Shown here piece by piece: positions 1 through 11,275 of a stretch of 57,567 bases of DNA. Positions within the stretch are counted from its first letter, which is position 1; each line of letters opens with the position of its first letter. This stretch comes from Emmonsiellopsis sp. PD_33 (taxonomy: Eukaryota > Ascomycota > Eurotiomycetes > Onygenales > Ajellomycetaceae), in NCBI GenBank assembly GCA_032988165.1, contig JANTQF010000220.1, positions 1 to 57,567 on the forward strand, written 5' to 3'. A program made the translations under genes and the position numbers. The notes under the pieces are model-generated. The model searched no databases and had not been told where the DNA came from. It was given only the letters and a program-made list of their open reading frames with translations.

Positions 1-178
<178 letters not shown>

Positions 179-387
179 AAGTAGGGTTAGCTACAGGTTA
201 AGTAAGTACAGGTTAACTACAGGTGAAATATTGATATAGGGGGTTAATAACTCTGTGATAGATATTTAGCAGAGTTAACCGTCAAGCCAAAATTTATGGT
301 GGTTAGCATAGTTTAGAGTTGACAGTGACTCTGATCAACTTGACTCAGTTGACTGTTGAGCAATGGTTTTTGGAGTCATATATTTCT
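179..387. other. left flank of the island, no gene seen
   Basis: This is mixed-composition DNA with several copies of a short CTACAGGTTAA-like motif near 190-225 and at least one CG dinucleotide (about 280). No coding region is seen. It is the presumed host sequence left of the giant element. Confidence 0.5.
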
Positions 388-392
388 GGTAT
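388..392. repeat. left target-site duplication GGTAT
   Basis: These five bases directly precede the left inverted repeat and recur directly after the right one. With only five bases, chance identity cannot be excluded on its own. Confidence 0.6.
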
Positions 393-433
393 TATAGTGG
401 TCTATAGTGATAAATGTCTGTAATGCAAAATTT
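393..433 (+). repeat. left terminal inverted repeat (41 bp)
   Basis: It starts TATAGTGGTCTATAGTGATA and pairs with 42,151-42,191 on the other strand. The three mismatches are T here against C in the right copy, in keeping with stronger deamination-type damage of the left end. Confidence 0.85.
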
Positions 434-1602
434 CATGTTTTACACTTAAAATTATTATTATCATATATGCACACACACCAGTTAAAATCAGTAAGAAGAT
501 TATTAAGTTCTGATGTAATATTTTTTTTTTTCAGAATTTAAAAGTTTAATAAAAAAATTAACACCTTTCCCCATCAAATTAATCTGAGTAACTAGAAAAT
601 TTATACTCTATTATTATCTTCTGAAGTTTCTACATCAGCTGCATATTATGAGGCTAAATTGTTACATGCTTAGTATGAATGATAAGATAGTTTACTACTA
701 ATTATTTTCATATCAGTATATTAAATAGCTAATAAGAGTATTTAAATAGATAATATACTTTTAAGTTTAAAAGTTAGAGCTACCTCTACTACCTCCTGCA
801 GTATTTTCAGTGTAGAAGCTTGAATGTGGATGTTCTTTCCTCCTTTTCTATTAATTATAATCTCATATATAAGTTAATGGAATGAAGTATAATACATTAA
901 GAGTTCTATAAATTTCTAATATTTCTAAATCTCTTGTATTATAACAGCTAGAAGTTATTAATATTAATATATTAATTTTTATATTAATATTATAATTAAT
1001 TTACTATCAGAATGCTAATAATGAGGTTTCTTTACTTATCTAATTCTTAATGCTAGTAGTTGCTTGCTTCTAGTTGATTTTCTTACTATCTTGCTGATAA
1101 GATTCTTCATGAGTGCCTTTCTCCTAGTAATATATCTAGCTGTTTATTTTATTCTTGCTATTTTTTACAATTAGTATATAAACTGACATTCAACTAGAAA
1201 CTAATAGCTATACTTACTTTATAGAAGGGAGTAGTAGGGGCACATCAAGTGAAGTATAAAGAGAGGGAAGATGAAAGAAGAATATAAGGTAGATAAAAGT
1301 AGAAAATAAAAGAAAGTAGGAAAAGAAAATATATTTAAAATAATAAATCCCTAGTTAACTACATCACTAAGTATATTATTCAATAAAAACATACTAATAA
1401 AAATAATAAATGAGCTCTTCTTTTTGATCCTTTCTACTTCTACCTATTCTATTTTATCTCTTTATACTAATTATTCTCATAATCAGCAGCTATTACTCTT
1501 ATTTCTATAAATCTTTCTGCCTCTACCTTCCTGCCTGCCTCTATCTCTATACATTTACCTTTATATGTCCACCTCTGCACATCTACTTCTCTAACTAAAA
1601 AA
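434..1602. other. AT-rich left subterminal region, no gene seen
   Basis: It contains homopolymer T tracts, a short CA run (468-477) and a purine-rich stretch at about 1,225-1,330. I see no protein family in any frame and no tandem array. Confidence 0.5.
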
Positions 1603-2655
1603 ATGGATTATTATAACTCTAAGTCTGAAACTACTATTAGTAGCTGAAAGAAATCTAAAGAGCACTTAATAAACCTATTCTCATAAAAGAATCATGTATG
1701 GCTTGTCAAGCTCTCTACTGATAAGCTTGCTCTTAATTGAGTAAAAAATGCTGACTAAGCTACTAAGAATTATCACCTCTAAAAGCTTTATACTACAGCA
1801 GAATATAAGGAGATAAATGAGGATATTTATAAGAAATTTAAGGCTATAAAGAAAGCTAAGGTTAAGAGGAAATAGTAAGTAATAACTTATTTAATCTCAT
1901 ATTAGCTCATCATATATTAATTTAATTATTATAGAGTAAGAACTGACATTACTGCAGTAATATTTAAAGAAAATCAGGTAATTACTTCTGATGAAATGTA
2001 AGTTATATAAAACTTTTATTTATTTTCTATAGCTGTTTCTAATATTCTAGCTATCTAGGGTTATTATGTGGAAATATATAACCCAGTCAAAGGACACCAT
2101 GCAGGAGGCAAAGTAGTACCTTGAGGATAAAAAAGAGTTTAAGAGTAATAAAATGCCTATAAATGAGCAAGCAGAAAAGACCTATATAGATGAAATAAAA
2201 AAGATGGTAAATAAAATTAATTTTAATTAGCTGATCTATGCCCAGTAAATGCAGGAATAATTAAAGACTAAAAAGCATGTAGAAAATAAAATTCAGCTAC
2301 TAAAGTATAGTACTATTTAAATTCATTATATGTTCAGGCCTGAGCTCTCAATGTTAAAGGTCATAGTGGTTAGTAGGAATGAGAAGCTGCTAGTGGTTCA
2401 GAACTGGGCAGTTATAAAGAGGATAATGAAAGGGGATAAGGTCTTTAAGGCCTATAAATATGTGATGAAGGTTCTGAAGGGGGGGGTCATAATAAAAGAG
2501 TTTAACTAGATGAACTGGCAGTTAGATGAGTTTCTAGTATTTCTTTCTAATAATTAAATATATTTAGTATAGAATTATTACAATCTTTATATCAATCATT
2601 AATCCATGGGAGCACTAATTATGCCTTTACTGTGTGGCAGCTTGGTGGCTGTAGC
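1603..2655 (+). pseudogene. unrecognised degenerate gene left of the integrase
   Basis: From ATG 1,603 the frame runs about 90 codons, with stops only as TAG/TAA/TGA at positions expected from CAG, CAA, CGA or TGG. Probable introns follow: GTAAGT at about 1,875 to ATTATAG at about 1,933, and a second of about 50 bp ending near 2,030. The last part (about 2,060-2,655) reads as a lysine/glutamate-rich helical segment, then a conserved-looking stretch around 2,340-2,560 containing VVQNWAVIKRIMKGDKVF, with very few stops. I do not recognise the family. It sits on the same strand as, and about 160 bp upstream of, the integrase remnant, so the two may be partner genes of one element. It is not functional as it stands. 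Confidence 0.5.
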
Positions 2656-2814
2656 ATAGATATAATTAATATGTAAAATAAAATACATAATAGTTTCCTT
2701 AGTAACTATTATTTATTTATCATTTATTTTTAATCTTTTCCTAACTACAAGGTTTTTTTTTCTACTTTTTTTCTTTCTTTTTTTACATCTCTAGCCTCAT
2801 ATATCTCTTTTATC

Positions 2815-4578
2815 ATGCCTTCCCCTAATGAATTTATTTTAAATCCCTATCAAAATCTAATTTATAATCTCATTGAACAAGATCTAATCCAACAGAATAT
2901 TCTTTAATATCTAAAGAATGAAAAATATCTTACTATTAGTTATACTGCTCTAACTGAGTCATTAAAACACTGGAACATTTTCAAGTATCAAAAACTAGAG
3001 GATAATAATAGAGTATAGAGCATCATTCAGAACTTATTCTCTAGAGGTTTACAGAATGATGAAATACTGTAAATCCTTAGTAATAAAGAATATAAACTTA
3101 GCTAACATGAATTATATTAAATTTGAAAATGCATTGAGCTTCCACAGTGATGAGATAACTATAATATAGAGAAAATACAGCAGAAACTACTAGAGACTGT
3201 TCAGAAAGAGCTTGATAATAGTTTTATTCAAGTATTTAAATATAGATATTTTTATACACATTTTTGATAGAAGGGCTATACTATCTCTCAGTAAGAAATT
3301 TTAAATAAAGTAATATAATAATTGTAATAAAAGCTAATATGAGAATTTAACTGTAGGAATCATCTATTCAATACAGTTTATTAGCTTGATTCTGATGAGA
3401 TTAATTACTAACTTAATGACCTTCAATGCCATCATGGAATATATATCATTCTAGGTTTAAATTATCTGTGGTCTGTTGATGGGTATTACAAGCTTAATTG
3501 CTAAGGAATTGAGATTTATATAACCATTAATATATATTCTTAATATATTATTTGGATATATATTGGGATCAGCTGCTAAATTACTATCTCTATTCTCTGA
3601 TAATATCTTGATACTCTTAGAACAAACCAGGTTTTCCCACAGGTTATTCACTTGAATTGAGATATTAAAACTCTCATAATAGCTGCAGCCCAGTTTAAAC
3701 TGTATCAGTAAATTGACTCTAATATATCATTTAATTAATACTATCAATATGAAACTAGCACTGCTAATCAACATATTAAGGCTTAATAGAGCTAGCTTGC
3801 AAAGGAATTTATAAATCCTTGAAGAGTAAGTTAATCATTATATTTATTATATCATCTTAATATCAAGACTAACATCTAATTCTTTCATCTTCTAATCTTA
3901 TTTTCAAAAACTCAGCCACTGAAATCACTACTAGCAAGATATACTTTCTGATCACATTGTCTTTCTTACAGTCTATATGCCAATTATGTGAGATAGGGTT
4001 CTAAAATATATTAGTGTTTGAAATGACCATTACATTCATCTAAAATGCCAGTAATCACATGATGTTTATAAATATCCCTAGATGCTTTATAATCATTCAA
4101 AAAATGCTGAACAGTATAGTTTAACATCTGATTTAAGAGTTCTAAAAGACTTATAAAATCAGTATTCTAGATAGGGTAAGTAGAGTACTTCTTTATACTG
4201 TGTTTTAGAGAGAGTTATACTAATATATAGTAGATATTAATGAGTATCTTCCTGCTGAGACAAAAAAATGGTGTAGGGATTATATTCATAAGAAGAAATA
4301 CTCAATAGAAAGGATAATTATGGCTGATGCTCTATCAGATGGTCATCAAGTACATACTATTATATATATGAACCTTTATGTGGCTATTTAATAGCATATT
4401 AATTCTAGACTTACATCAATTCTGAGGAAATCTTCTAAATCAATTAGTGCATGGGACTGACAATCAGATCTGGAGAATATAGACTTTACTGCTATTTCAG
4501 AGATAACATTATCTTTTAAGATAGAGAAATAGATAATGTGGTTTTCTATTATATATTCTACCACTATGATAGTTTACT
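2815..4578 (+). pseudogene. rve-type integrase/transposase pseudogene (Ginger-like, fungal 'integrase core domain' family)
   Basis: Seen: from ATG 2,815 an N-terminal helix-turn-helix-rich region (about residues 1-130) is followed by an rve-like catalytic core. The segment at 3,455-3,500 reads LWSVDGYYKLNC, matching the first catalytic Asp motif (VDGHDKL type). A segment near 3,650 matches the second-Asp motif of the family but with every difference a C-to-T or G-to-A change, so that the Asp is Asn. TSTANQHIKA at 3,751-3,781 matches the NQRIEAWW motif containing the catalytic Glu, here Lys. A C-terminal domain with EYLPAETKKWCRD (about 4,237-4,275) follows. Family knowledge: such proteins cut and paste DNA with short 4-6 bp target duplications. 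Inference: possibly the original mobiliser of the island. Many in-frame stops make it dead. A truncated relative lies at 33.3 kb. Confidence 0.72.
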
Positions 4579-6010
4579 AAATTTAATTCCTTTCATGAAG
4601 CTTTATATGAGCAGATAAAGGTGATTTACAGACCCTTCTCTATCTTTTTAATTTAATTTCTTTTATGAAGCTTTAAGTCCCTGCCTGTCTTTTTAATTTA
4701 ATTTCTTTCACAAAGCTTCAAGTTCCTGCCTGTCTTTTTAATTTAATTTCTTTTGCAAAGCTTTCTATATTCATTAATTCAATTCCTTTCATAAATATTT
4801 ATTAATTTAATTCCTTTCATGAAGCTCCCTATATTCATCAATTTGATTCCTTTTGTAAAGCTCTCTATATTCATTGATTTAATTTCTTTTGCAAAGCTCT
4901 CTATGTTCATTAATTCAATTCCTTTCACAAAACTCTCTATCTTTATTAATTTGATTTCTTTTGCAAAGCTCTCTATATTCATCAATTTAATTCCTTTTGT
5001 GAAGCTCCCTATATTCATTAATTCAATTTCTTTTAGTTATAAATACCTAGCTCTTTTCTACTTCTCTATCTTTTTTTCACTTTCATTAAATATCTTCTCT
5101 CCTATTAAAGATCTTCAACATTCTCCTTCTCATAACATACCAACTATAACCACTTTAAAATCCTTTTACTATTTCTCTTCTTCCTGGAAAAGAAAATCCT
5201 CCCTCCTCTAATATTCTTTATAAGATATTACCTTCCATACAAAAGATGTAAGTATAAACCCTTAACACTATAATAAAGAAGTAGTAAGACTAACATGATA
5301 TATAGATCAGCTAATTACAACTATAAAATACTCTCTATTATTAGTCAGAAGCTGACATACTTCTATTATATCTCCTTCTCTGATGCCTGGGCACTGCTAA
5401 CTCAGCATGAGAGAACTATAATATATATATAAAATGCCATCAATCCTGCTCACTTCATCTATCCTTAAACCTTGCAAATGAATGTAATATTAATTCAATC
5501 CTATGAATAATAATATAATGGATAATTAATGTAGTACTCCTATAATCCCTACTAATTAAGCTGCTAGTATTAATCATTTCCCTTCTGTGTTTGAGTCCCC
5601 AGCTGTTTTAGAGGGTGTTATGGAAACTGTATATAAAATAATCACCCTAATCAATACAATGTATGAAATATATACTAAAATATCTCTCTCTCTCTAACTT
5701 TTCCTCTAGACCCTCCTTTATCTTCTATATCTTCTACTAGTAGCTAGCCTAGGTCTACACCCAACAACCCCATCATTATTAATTGAGTAGAGGGTTAGAT
5801 GATCTCCTCCCCCAGAAGGTAGTTTTAGAGGCTTTGAAATCTAGATGAACCTTGCTTTATCTCTTTTGATTAATTTTATCAGTTTTTTTTTTGAGCACTT
5901 AATTTCAAGAGGTAGAGCTAGCTCTCTATCTGGGCTTTTTACTGTCTCTTTTCTTTCTACTTTATATGTATGACTGAGTTAATTTTAGATGCTAGTTTTA
6001 ATTTTTTAAG
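4276..6010 (+). repeat. dispersed module, copy 1 (integrase 3' end, minisatellite, non-coding tail)
   Basis: This stretch aligns by eye, in the same order and orientation, with 33,330-34,815. The shared blocks are the integrase C-terminal segment (4,297-4,360 against 33,427-33,490), a minisatellite, a CTAGCTCTTTTCTA block (5,049; 33,862), a GAAAAGAAAATCC block, the TGGAAACT block (about 5,620; about 34,438) and a TCTGGGCTTTTTACT block (5,930; 34,738). Similarity fades at about 6,010 here and 34,815 there. The TGTTATGG...CCCAACA interval at about 5,617-5,766 resembles a short solo LTR, but no polymerase accompanies it. Confidence 0.7.
4640..5032. repeat. 36-bp minisatellite (and 47-bp variant) in module copy 1
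   Basis: Units such as CTCTCTATATTCATTGATTT followed by a TTTGCAAAG end repeat every 36 bp (12 codons) between about 4,780 and 5,030, preceded by longer units with TTCCTGCCTGTCTTTTTAAT. Both strands are open because of the period, so the ORFs here are artefacts of the repeat. Confidence 0.9.
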
Positions 6011-6737
6011 TGTGAATTTAGTGTCTAACCTTTATCTTTTTCTTTTCCTTTTGTTTTTACTTCATACAGGTATGGCTACATTATTATTTCAGGCTGCATA
6101 GTTAAAAATACAACAAGTTTCTTACAGGAAAAAGCTAGTAGAATCCATTGATTATTTACTTTATATGTATGATATTTATTGTATATATGTAGCTAGTCAG
6201 TAGTAGGTTAGCTGTGGTGATATCATGATGGAGATCATAGAGCTACTGTAAGAAGAAAGAGTAGAAAATATATATATAAGTTATAAATATTTTTATTTTA
6301 GTTTGATATCCTACAACATCACATTAATATATCAAATCACTATAAAGAAGAGATAAAACTATATATTTATTCTCTATCTATTAGATTTGTAATCTTGATA
6401 TAGATTTTCTATCTATAATAAATCATTATTAGCAATTCTTTGTAGAGTATTCTAATAGTGGCTAAATATCATAATATTATTTATCCCACATTACAAGAAG
6501 TATCAGAATCAAATTGTTGACTTGTAGCTCAGTTGGAATATAAACATTATAATCTATAGTTTAAATTATGATAATAGCACTTAACTTATTTTTTTTTTTC
6601 CACTCTGCCTCTAAGAGTAGGGTTTAGGGCTACTTACATAATCATTTATCTTAGCAATTTTTTTAGCAATTTTTATACTATGAATATTCTATAACATTTC
6701 AATCTATAGATTTCATTCATTCTAATTATCTTCTATC
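5033..6737. other. AT-rich non-coding stretch
   Basis: It holds the rest of the dispersed module to about 6,010, a CT dinucleotide run at 5,682-5,694, and then featureless AT-rich DNA with long T runs (5,884-5,892; 6,590-6,599). No gene is recognised. Confidence 0.5.
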
Positions 6738-8046
6738 ATGCTCTGGATAAGATTCTATCTCAACATCCCTAAATTTCTTTATAAGAAATGATGTGGTACT
6801 ACTACTACTTACTCATACTGTGATGAAGTTAATTTAAAGCTCTCTTCTGCTTCTCAAAATCCCACTCCTTAACTTTCTACCTTAATGAAGAAATTTAATC
6901 TAATAATTATTATTAATGATAGCTCTCCAGCCCTGAAGCCTTTCTTCACTACCAGCCCTTCTTGATTGAAACTCAGTAAACCATGTCTGATAATAAGTTA
7001 TTTAAAAAACATAAAGGGAAGATGATCATCATCCTCATGCTGAATTGCTAATTTATAGTGTGTGATTAAAACTCATTACACTGAAAACTAAAAAGATATT
7101 AGTACTTAATATTAGATCAAAACCACACAAATTACTTCTTTACCTATGAAAGTGTGAATTTCTGAATTTAGCTCTGAAAACCTATACTGTCTGATTATTA
7201 CTAGGTAAAGCTTGTATTTTTCCTTTTATTATTAATATGTTACTAACTACTAGCATACTAACTATATAGATAAAATTCAGACTTTAATTAATTCTTAGAG
7301 TTCATTTTTGATAATGACTGAGTTTATAATAGTTATTACATACTATTTAGACCACTGATAATGAGGTTAGAAACTTGAACACCTCTCCCCTGTGAATATA
7401 TTTATTATAAGTAATATCTCAGTTAAGAATGGAGCAACAAAATTAACCTTTAATATATAGAAATTAAGTACTAATAAGCTTCTTAAGCAATTTAAATTCA
7501 AAATAAATACTCATTCAATAATCACTGATATTCATATCTGTCTTGTTATGTTTAATGACTCTGAGGGTGAGTCTGAGAAGATGTGTACTCCAAGCCCTAT
7601 AAAAAAGAAATTAAAATTGAAAAAGCAGCTAATCAAAAAGAAATAATCTATTTCACTGTCTTTCAAAAAGAAACAATTTATCTTATCATTTATTAAAAAA
7701 GAACAATCTACCTTACCCTCTTTTAATATTTCATCTTTTTTTAAGTGACCCTGAGAAGACTCCTCTGATCTTAGTGAGTTTGACTGGCAAGCATATATAT
7801 AAAGATATATAATAAAGATAGAACCTATCAATGAATCAAACATTAAGGTTGAGGAGATAACTAGAGCCAATACAAATAAGAAGAAGGATAAGAATGCTAA
7901 GAGGAAATAGAATGCTAATGAAGAGGAAGAAAAGAAGGAGAAGAAAAAGAAGGAAAAAAAAAAGAAGAAGAAAAAGAAAAAGAAAAAGAAGAAGAATAAA
8001 AAAAAAGAGACTTCTCTAGATGATCCTATAAAGTAAATATAAGATT
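6738..8046 (+). pseudogene. unrecognised degenerate gene with lysine-rich C-terminus
   Basis: A frame from ATG 6,738 begins with MLWIRFYLNIPKFLYKK and continues about 150 codons with a handful of stops of the CAG/CGA/TGG-derived type. A GTAAAG donor near 7,205 may start an intron, after which a second open stretch (about 7,500-8,030) leads into a very Lys/Glu-rich tail encoded by a purine-only tract at about 7,917-8,010. I cannot name the family. The basic tail could be a nuclear-localisation or DNA-contact region. Same strand as the integrase remnant upstream. Non-functional because of stops and frame breaks. Confidence 0.4.
7917..8010 (+). repeat. long polypurine (A/G) tract
   Basis: It is almost exclusively A and G on the plus strand and encodes the Lys/Glu-rich end of the preceding degenerate gene. 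Such mirror-like polypurine tracts can form triplex DNA, but nothing shows that here. Confidence 0.85.
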
Positions 8047-8880
8047 AGAAAAATAAAAAATGATTTTATTTATATTATATGTATGTTTTTCTCTTTCATT
8101 CTTATCATTCTATGATGCTGGCAGCTAGACCTACTCTTACTGATTATAGTCCTCTCTTTCTACATCTAATATCTTTTTATCTTTAGCTTTTCTATATATT
8201 ACTTGTCTACAGCTGATTTAATACTACTTAGACTATCTCCTTTATTTTTAATTGATAATTTTATTTCTCTTAGTTACTATCTTTAATAAAATTCTCTCTG
8301 ATTTATCTAAATCTACTTTCTATATATATCTCTACTAATTTGCCTGAATCTACTTCTCATGTATATCCCTACCAATTCATCTAAATCTACTCCCTATATA
8401 TATTCCTACTGATTTGCCTGAATCTGCTCCCTACATATATCCCTACTGATTTGCCTGAATCTACTCCCTATATATATCCCTACTAATTCACTCAAATCTG
8501 CTCTCTATATATATCTCTACCAATTCACCTAAATCCACTCCCCATGTATATTCCTACTGATTTGCCTGAATCTACTCCCCACACTCAAGCCTCAATTCAC
8601 TCAAGGTTGGTGATGGTGAGAATACTACTTGAATGGGAAATCCTAGTTACCACTAAAATTTCACTAAGGTCAGAAAAGAGCCTGAGTGGCAGTATTACTA
8701 TAAAGTATATATTAAGAAGATGAATTAACTCTATGAAATCAGTACATTAATTGAATTCTATATTATAACATCTTTATAATTATTAATATTAACAATCTTT
8801 ACCTCTACAGTTCTGACAACTTCTATATTCTCTAATATTATTTTATCTATTAGATTATTAAGCTCTTTTTACTTTTCCTA
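8047..8880. repeat. AT-rich spacer with 37-bp minisatellite at about 8,300-8,580
   Basis: Seven to eight units of 37 bp of the type TTTGCCTGAATCTACTCCCT plus ATATATATCCCTACTGA lie at about 8,300-8,580. The rest of the interval is AT-rich without a recognisable gene. Confidence 0.85.
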
Positions 8881-8889
8881 TTTAGATTT

Positions 8890-9085
8890 CTTCTTTTATT
8901 TTGGATACCCTACCCCTCCTATGGTGTGATGTATATATCCTCCTATTTTAAGAACTTATATGCTTTTCTTCTCAGAACTTATCTTTATCTCATAGAGGTT
9001 TTATATACTTTTCTTCTTACTAGAGGTACTATGCACTCTTCTTTTGAGCTACTTACCCTCTATAAGAGGAAAGTATACAGTAAAT
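8890..9085 (+). repeat. dispersed repeat family B, copy 1
   Basis: It contains AGAACTTATATGCTTTTCTT, a CTCATAGAGG block and an ACTAGAGG...CACTCTTCTTTTGA block, also found in the same order at about 11,095-11,275 and 40,255-40,400. The unit is roughly 150-190 bp. It may be a solo LTR or promoter module, because it ends near purine-rich GGAAAG sequences. No target duplication was recognised. Confidence 0.7.
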
Positions 9086-9238
9086 TAAATAGTAAGTTAG
9101 AATAGTCCCTTACAGCTTCAGCTTTGATGGCATTATCATCTCTAACTGTTTACTTTATATTGACAGTATTTTCCTCTACTATAGTGTTGGATGTGTATCT
9201 ATCATTTTTTAATTTCACCCTTTAATTTCAAAAAGATG

Positions 9239-9246
9239 TTAGGGAT
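9239..9246. repeat. 8-bp target-site duplication of the MITE (left copy; right copy 9,615-9,622)
   Basis: TTAGGGAT occurs exactly at both borders of the MITE. Its resemblance to the telomere hexamer TTAGGG is probably coincidence, as it is a single copy on each side. Confidence 0.92.
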
Positions 9247-9614
9247 TAGTGTTGTAAACCCGACCTGCAAACCTGCCAGGTTTCAAACCCAAAAAGAAAA
9301 AAGCCCTATGTCAGGCCTGAGGCACCAAACCTGACAGGCTTTTTCAAACCCAACAGGTTGGCACTAGTCCCAAATGGGCTTAGCACCGGCCATATTAGGC
9401 TTAGTGCAGTCCCAATGTGGTTAATGCACTCAGGCCTTGGCGCACTAATCCAGATTTGGAATGCACTAAGCCTAATATGGCTGGTGCTGAGCCTATTTAG
9501 GACTAGCATCAACCCATAATGGGCTTTTTGGGTTGACCCCCCTCAACCTGATAACCTGTTTAGGTGGGCACCCAAGGCGGTTTTTCAACCTGAACCCAAA
9601 AAAAAACAACACTA
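9247..9614. mobile_element. hAT-type foldback MITE, 368 bp
   Basis: Seen: the element starts TAGTGTTG and ends CAACACTA, and is flanked by a perfect 8-bp direct repeat TTAGGGAT (9,239-9,246 and 9,615-9,622). An 8-bp target duplication and a TAG/CAGTGTTG-type tip are characteristic of hAT elements. Inside, about 9,354-9,407 and 9,463-9,516 are inverted arms with roughly 85-90% matches, sharing the 20-mer GCCATATTAGGCTTAGTGCA, so the whole unit can fold back on itself. It is far richer in G+C than its surroundings and holds four CG dinucleotides. It has no coding capacity, so it is non-autonomous. Its tips differ from those of the hAT element at 27.4-32.9 kb, so another transposase moved it. 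Confidence 0.9.
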
Positions 9615-9622
9615 TTAGGGAT

Positions 9623-10025
9623 ATCCTCCATACTGAGGCTGAATATTCTAAATCACTAAGAACTAAGCTATAGTAATATTATTATACTTAAAGTGATAGA
9701 GATATCTGAGCTATAGTAATATCATCATACTTAAAGATGATGAGAATATCTTACATACTAGAAGTTCTAAATATTTAGAGTCACTAAGGACTAGATTATA
9801 GTAATATTATCATATGGAGATTTAGCTTGAATTTCTGAGTCTAAAGTAACACTTTAATCCTTCAACTGTCTAGCTTCAATGGTCATTATACTCTACATGT
9901 GTGGATAGATATGCCAGACATATCACTTTACCTATATTGAAATTAAAACATACTACTTAATAAAGATTTAATGAGTAAACACATCTTTTCTTTCTCCCTT
10001 CTACACTCTATTATTTCATTATACT
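9623..10025. repeat. AT-rich spacer with loose repeats
   Basis: A loose repeat containing GCTATAGTAATATTATTATA, then CTTAAAG and GATATCT, occurs about three times at 9,665-9,830. No gene is seen. Confidence 0.6.
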
Positions 10026-10770
10026 AGAAGTGTTCAGTGTTTCTACTAATAGTAACTCAGTAGATATCAACCAGGCCCAGATAAATAGAGAAAAGACTCT
10101 AAATGAGTAAGGAGATAATTAGTAACTAGATGAGCTGCTAAAACTTAATGTGGTCTTATCTATTATTAATAATGAAGATAATTATAGGTTTCTTCCTGAC
10201 TATTCAGAGATGAATGAGATTCTTAAGAGAGTAGAGAACTTATTTCCTACAACCTATTATATAAGACTTAACAGTAAGAATATTTTAAATGTGAGAAATC
10301 ATCTTATTCTATTTATTTAATCTTCTTTCTTTACTCACACTATTCTCATAGTTTTTAGCTACTATTACATACATATCATTCAGAATGGATAAAATACATT
10401 ATTAGAGTTTAATAACATTATAACTTATAAATTTACCTAGTAAGATATGAGTTATTAAACTTACCACTGAACCATTCAATCTCAACTAGACAGCAGCCCT
10501 TATGAGGATGAGCCTTAATGAAAATCCTACTAAATAAGAATAGCTACTGCACCATATTGCTCACTTTAGGATGATAGTTCATCTAATGACACTCTTAATA
10601 ATATATTAATTTCAATAAGATAATCTAGTTAATTAATTGCTACTATCATGTTTCAAAGCTCAGATGAATTAGAAACTTACTTGTCCTAATATTCAGTCAT
10701 TAAATTGAGTAAGATCATCAAGAAGTATGGCTAGATAGTTAGAGGATATCAGATATTTCTAATTATATTA
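10026..10770 (+). pseudogene. unrecognised degenerate coding remnant
   Basis: One plus-strand frame from about 10,026 to 10,320 carries about 98 codons with only two stops and a normal-looking composition (it contains YRFLPDYSEMNEILKRVENL). A second region at about 10,385-10,770 is open apart from TAA/TAG stops at Gln-type positions. The two may be exons of one gene. The family is not recognised. Confidence 0.35.
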
Positions 10771-11094
10771 ATTATTATATTAATCTTATTGTAGATAAAT
10801 TAGGCATTAATTTACAATTCTTACTCAGCTAACTCATAATATATCTAATGATAAACCTCAAATAGTTTATAGGTTTGCTTTCCTGGGTCCTTCAAGTTGA
10901 AGATATTTTCTGAAATCTCAGATCCTCTTGATTGAAATATCTACTAAAATGCTTGAAGTTAAAGATATTTTCATTTTAATTAATTATAATTAGAGAATAT
11001 AAGGACATCACCAACAGCCTCATTAAGCTCCTCAACACTACAAAATATAGTAAGTTGAAGATACTATTAATAGTTAGAGATACCTTATCCTTCT

Positions 11095-11275
11095 TCAGCA
11101 GTACAGTGAATATATCCTTCTATTTTAAGAACTTATATACTTTTTTTCTCAGAACTTGCCTTTACCTCTTAGAGGTTCTATATGCTTTTCTTCTCACTAG
11201 GGGCTCTATATGCTTCTCTTTTGAAGTGCCTGGGTCATCAGGAGGGGGGAAAGTAAATAATAGGAAAGGAAGATA
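11095..11275 (+). repeat. dispersed repeat family B, copy 2
   Basis: It shows the same block order as 8,890-9,085 (AGAACTTATATACTTTTTTT, then a CTCTTAGAGG block, then ACTAGGGG...GCTTCTCTTTTGAA). The short open frame over it is an artefact. Confidence 0.7.

Noticed and set aside
4819..5211. 130-codon plus-strand ORF and its minus-strand counterpart
   Set aside because: Both are produced by the 36-bp minisatellite, whose length is a multiple of three; no protein family and no sensible start.
5617..5766. Solo LTR (TGTTATGG...CCCAACA)
   Set aside because: Ends are only suggestive, no target duplication was found and no reverse transcriptase was recognised anywhere in the window; kept as a remark only.
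9239..9246. Telomere-type TTAGGG
   Set aside because: A single hexamer within an 8-bp target duplication; no tandem telomere repeats.
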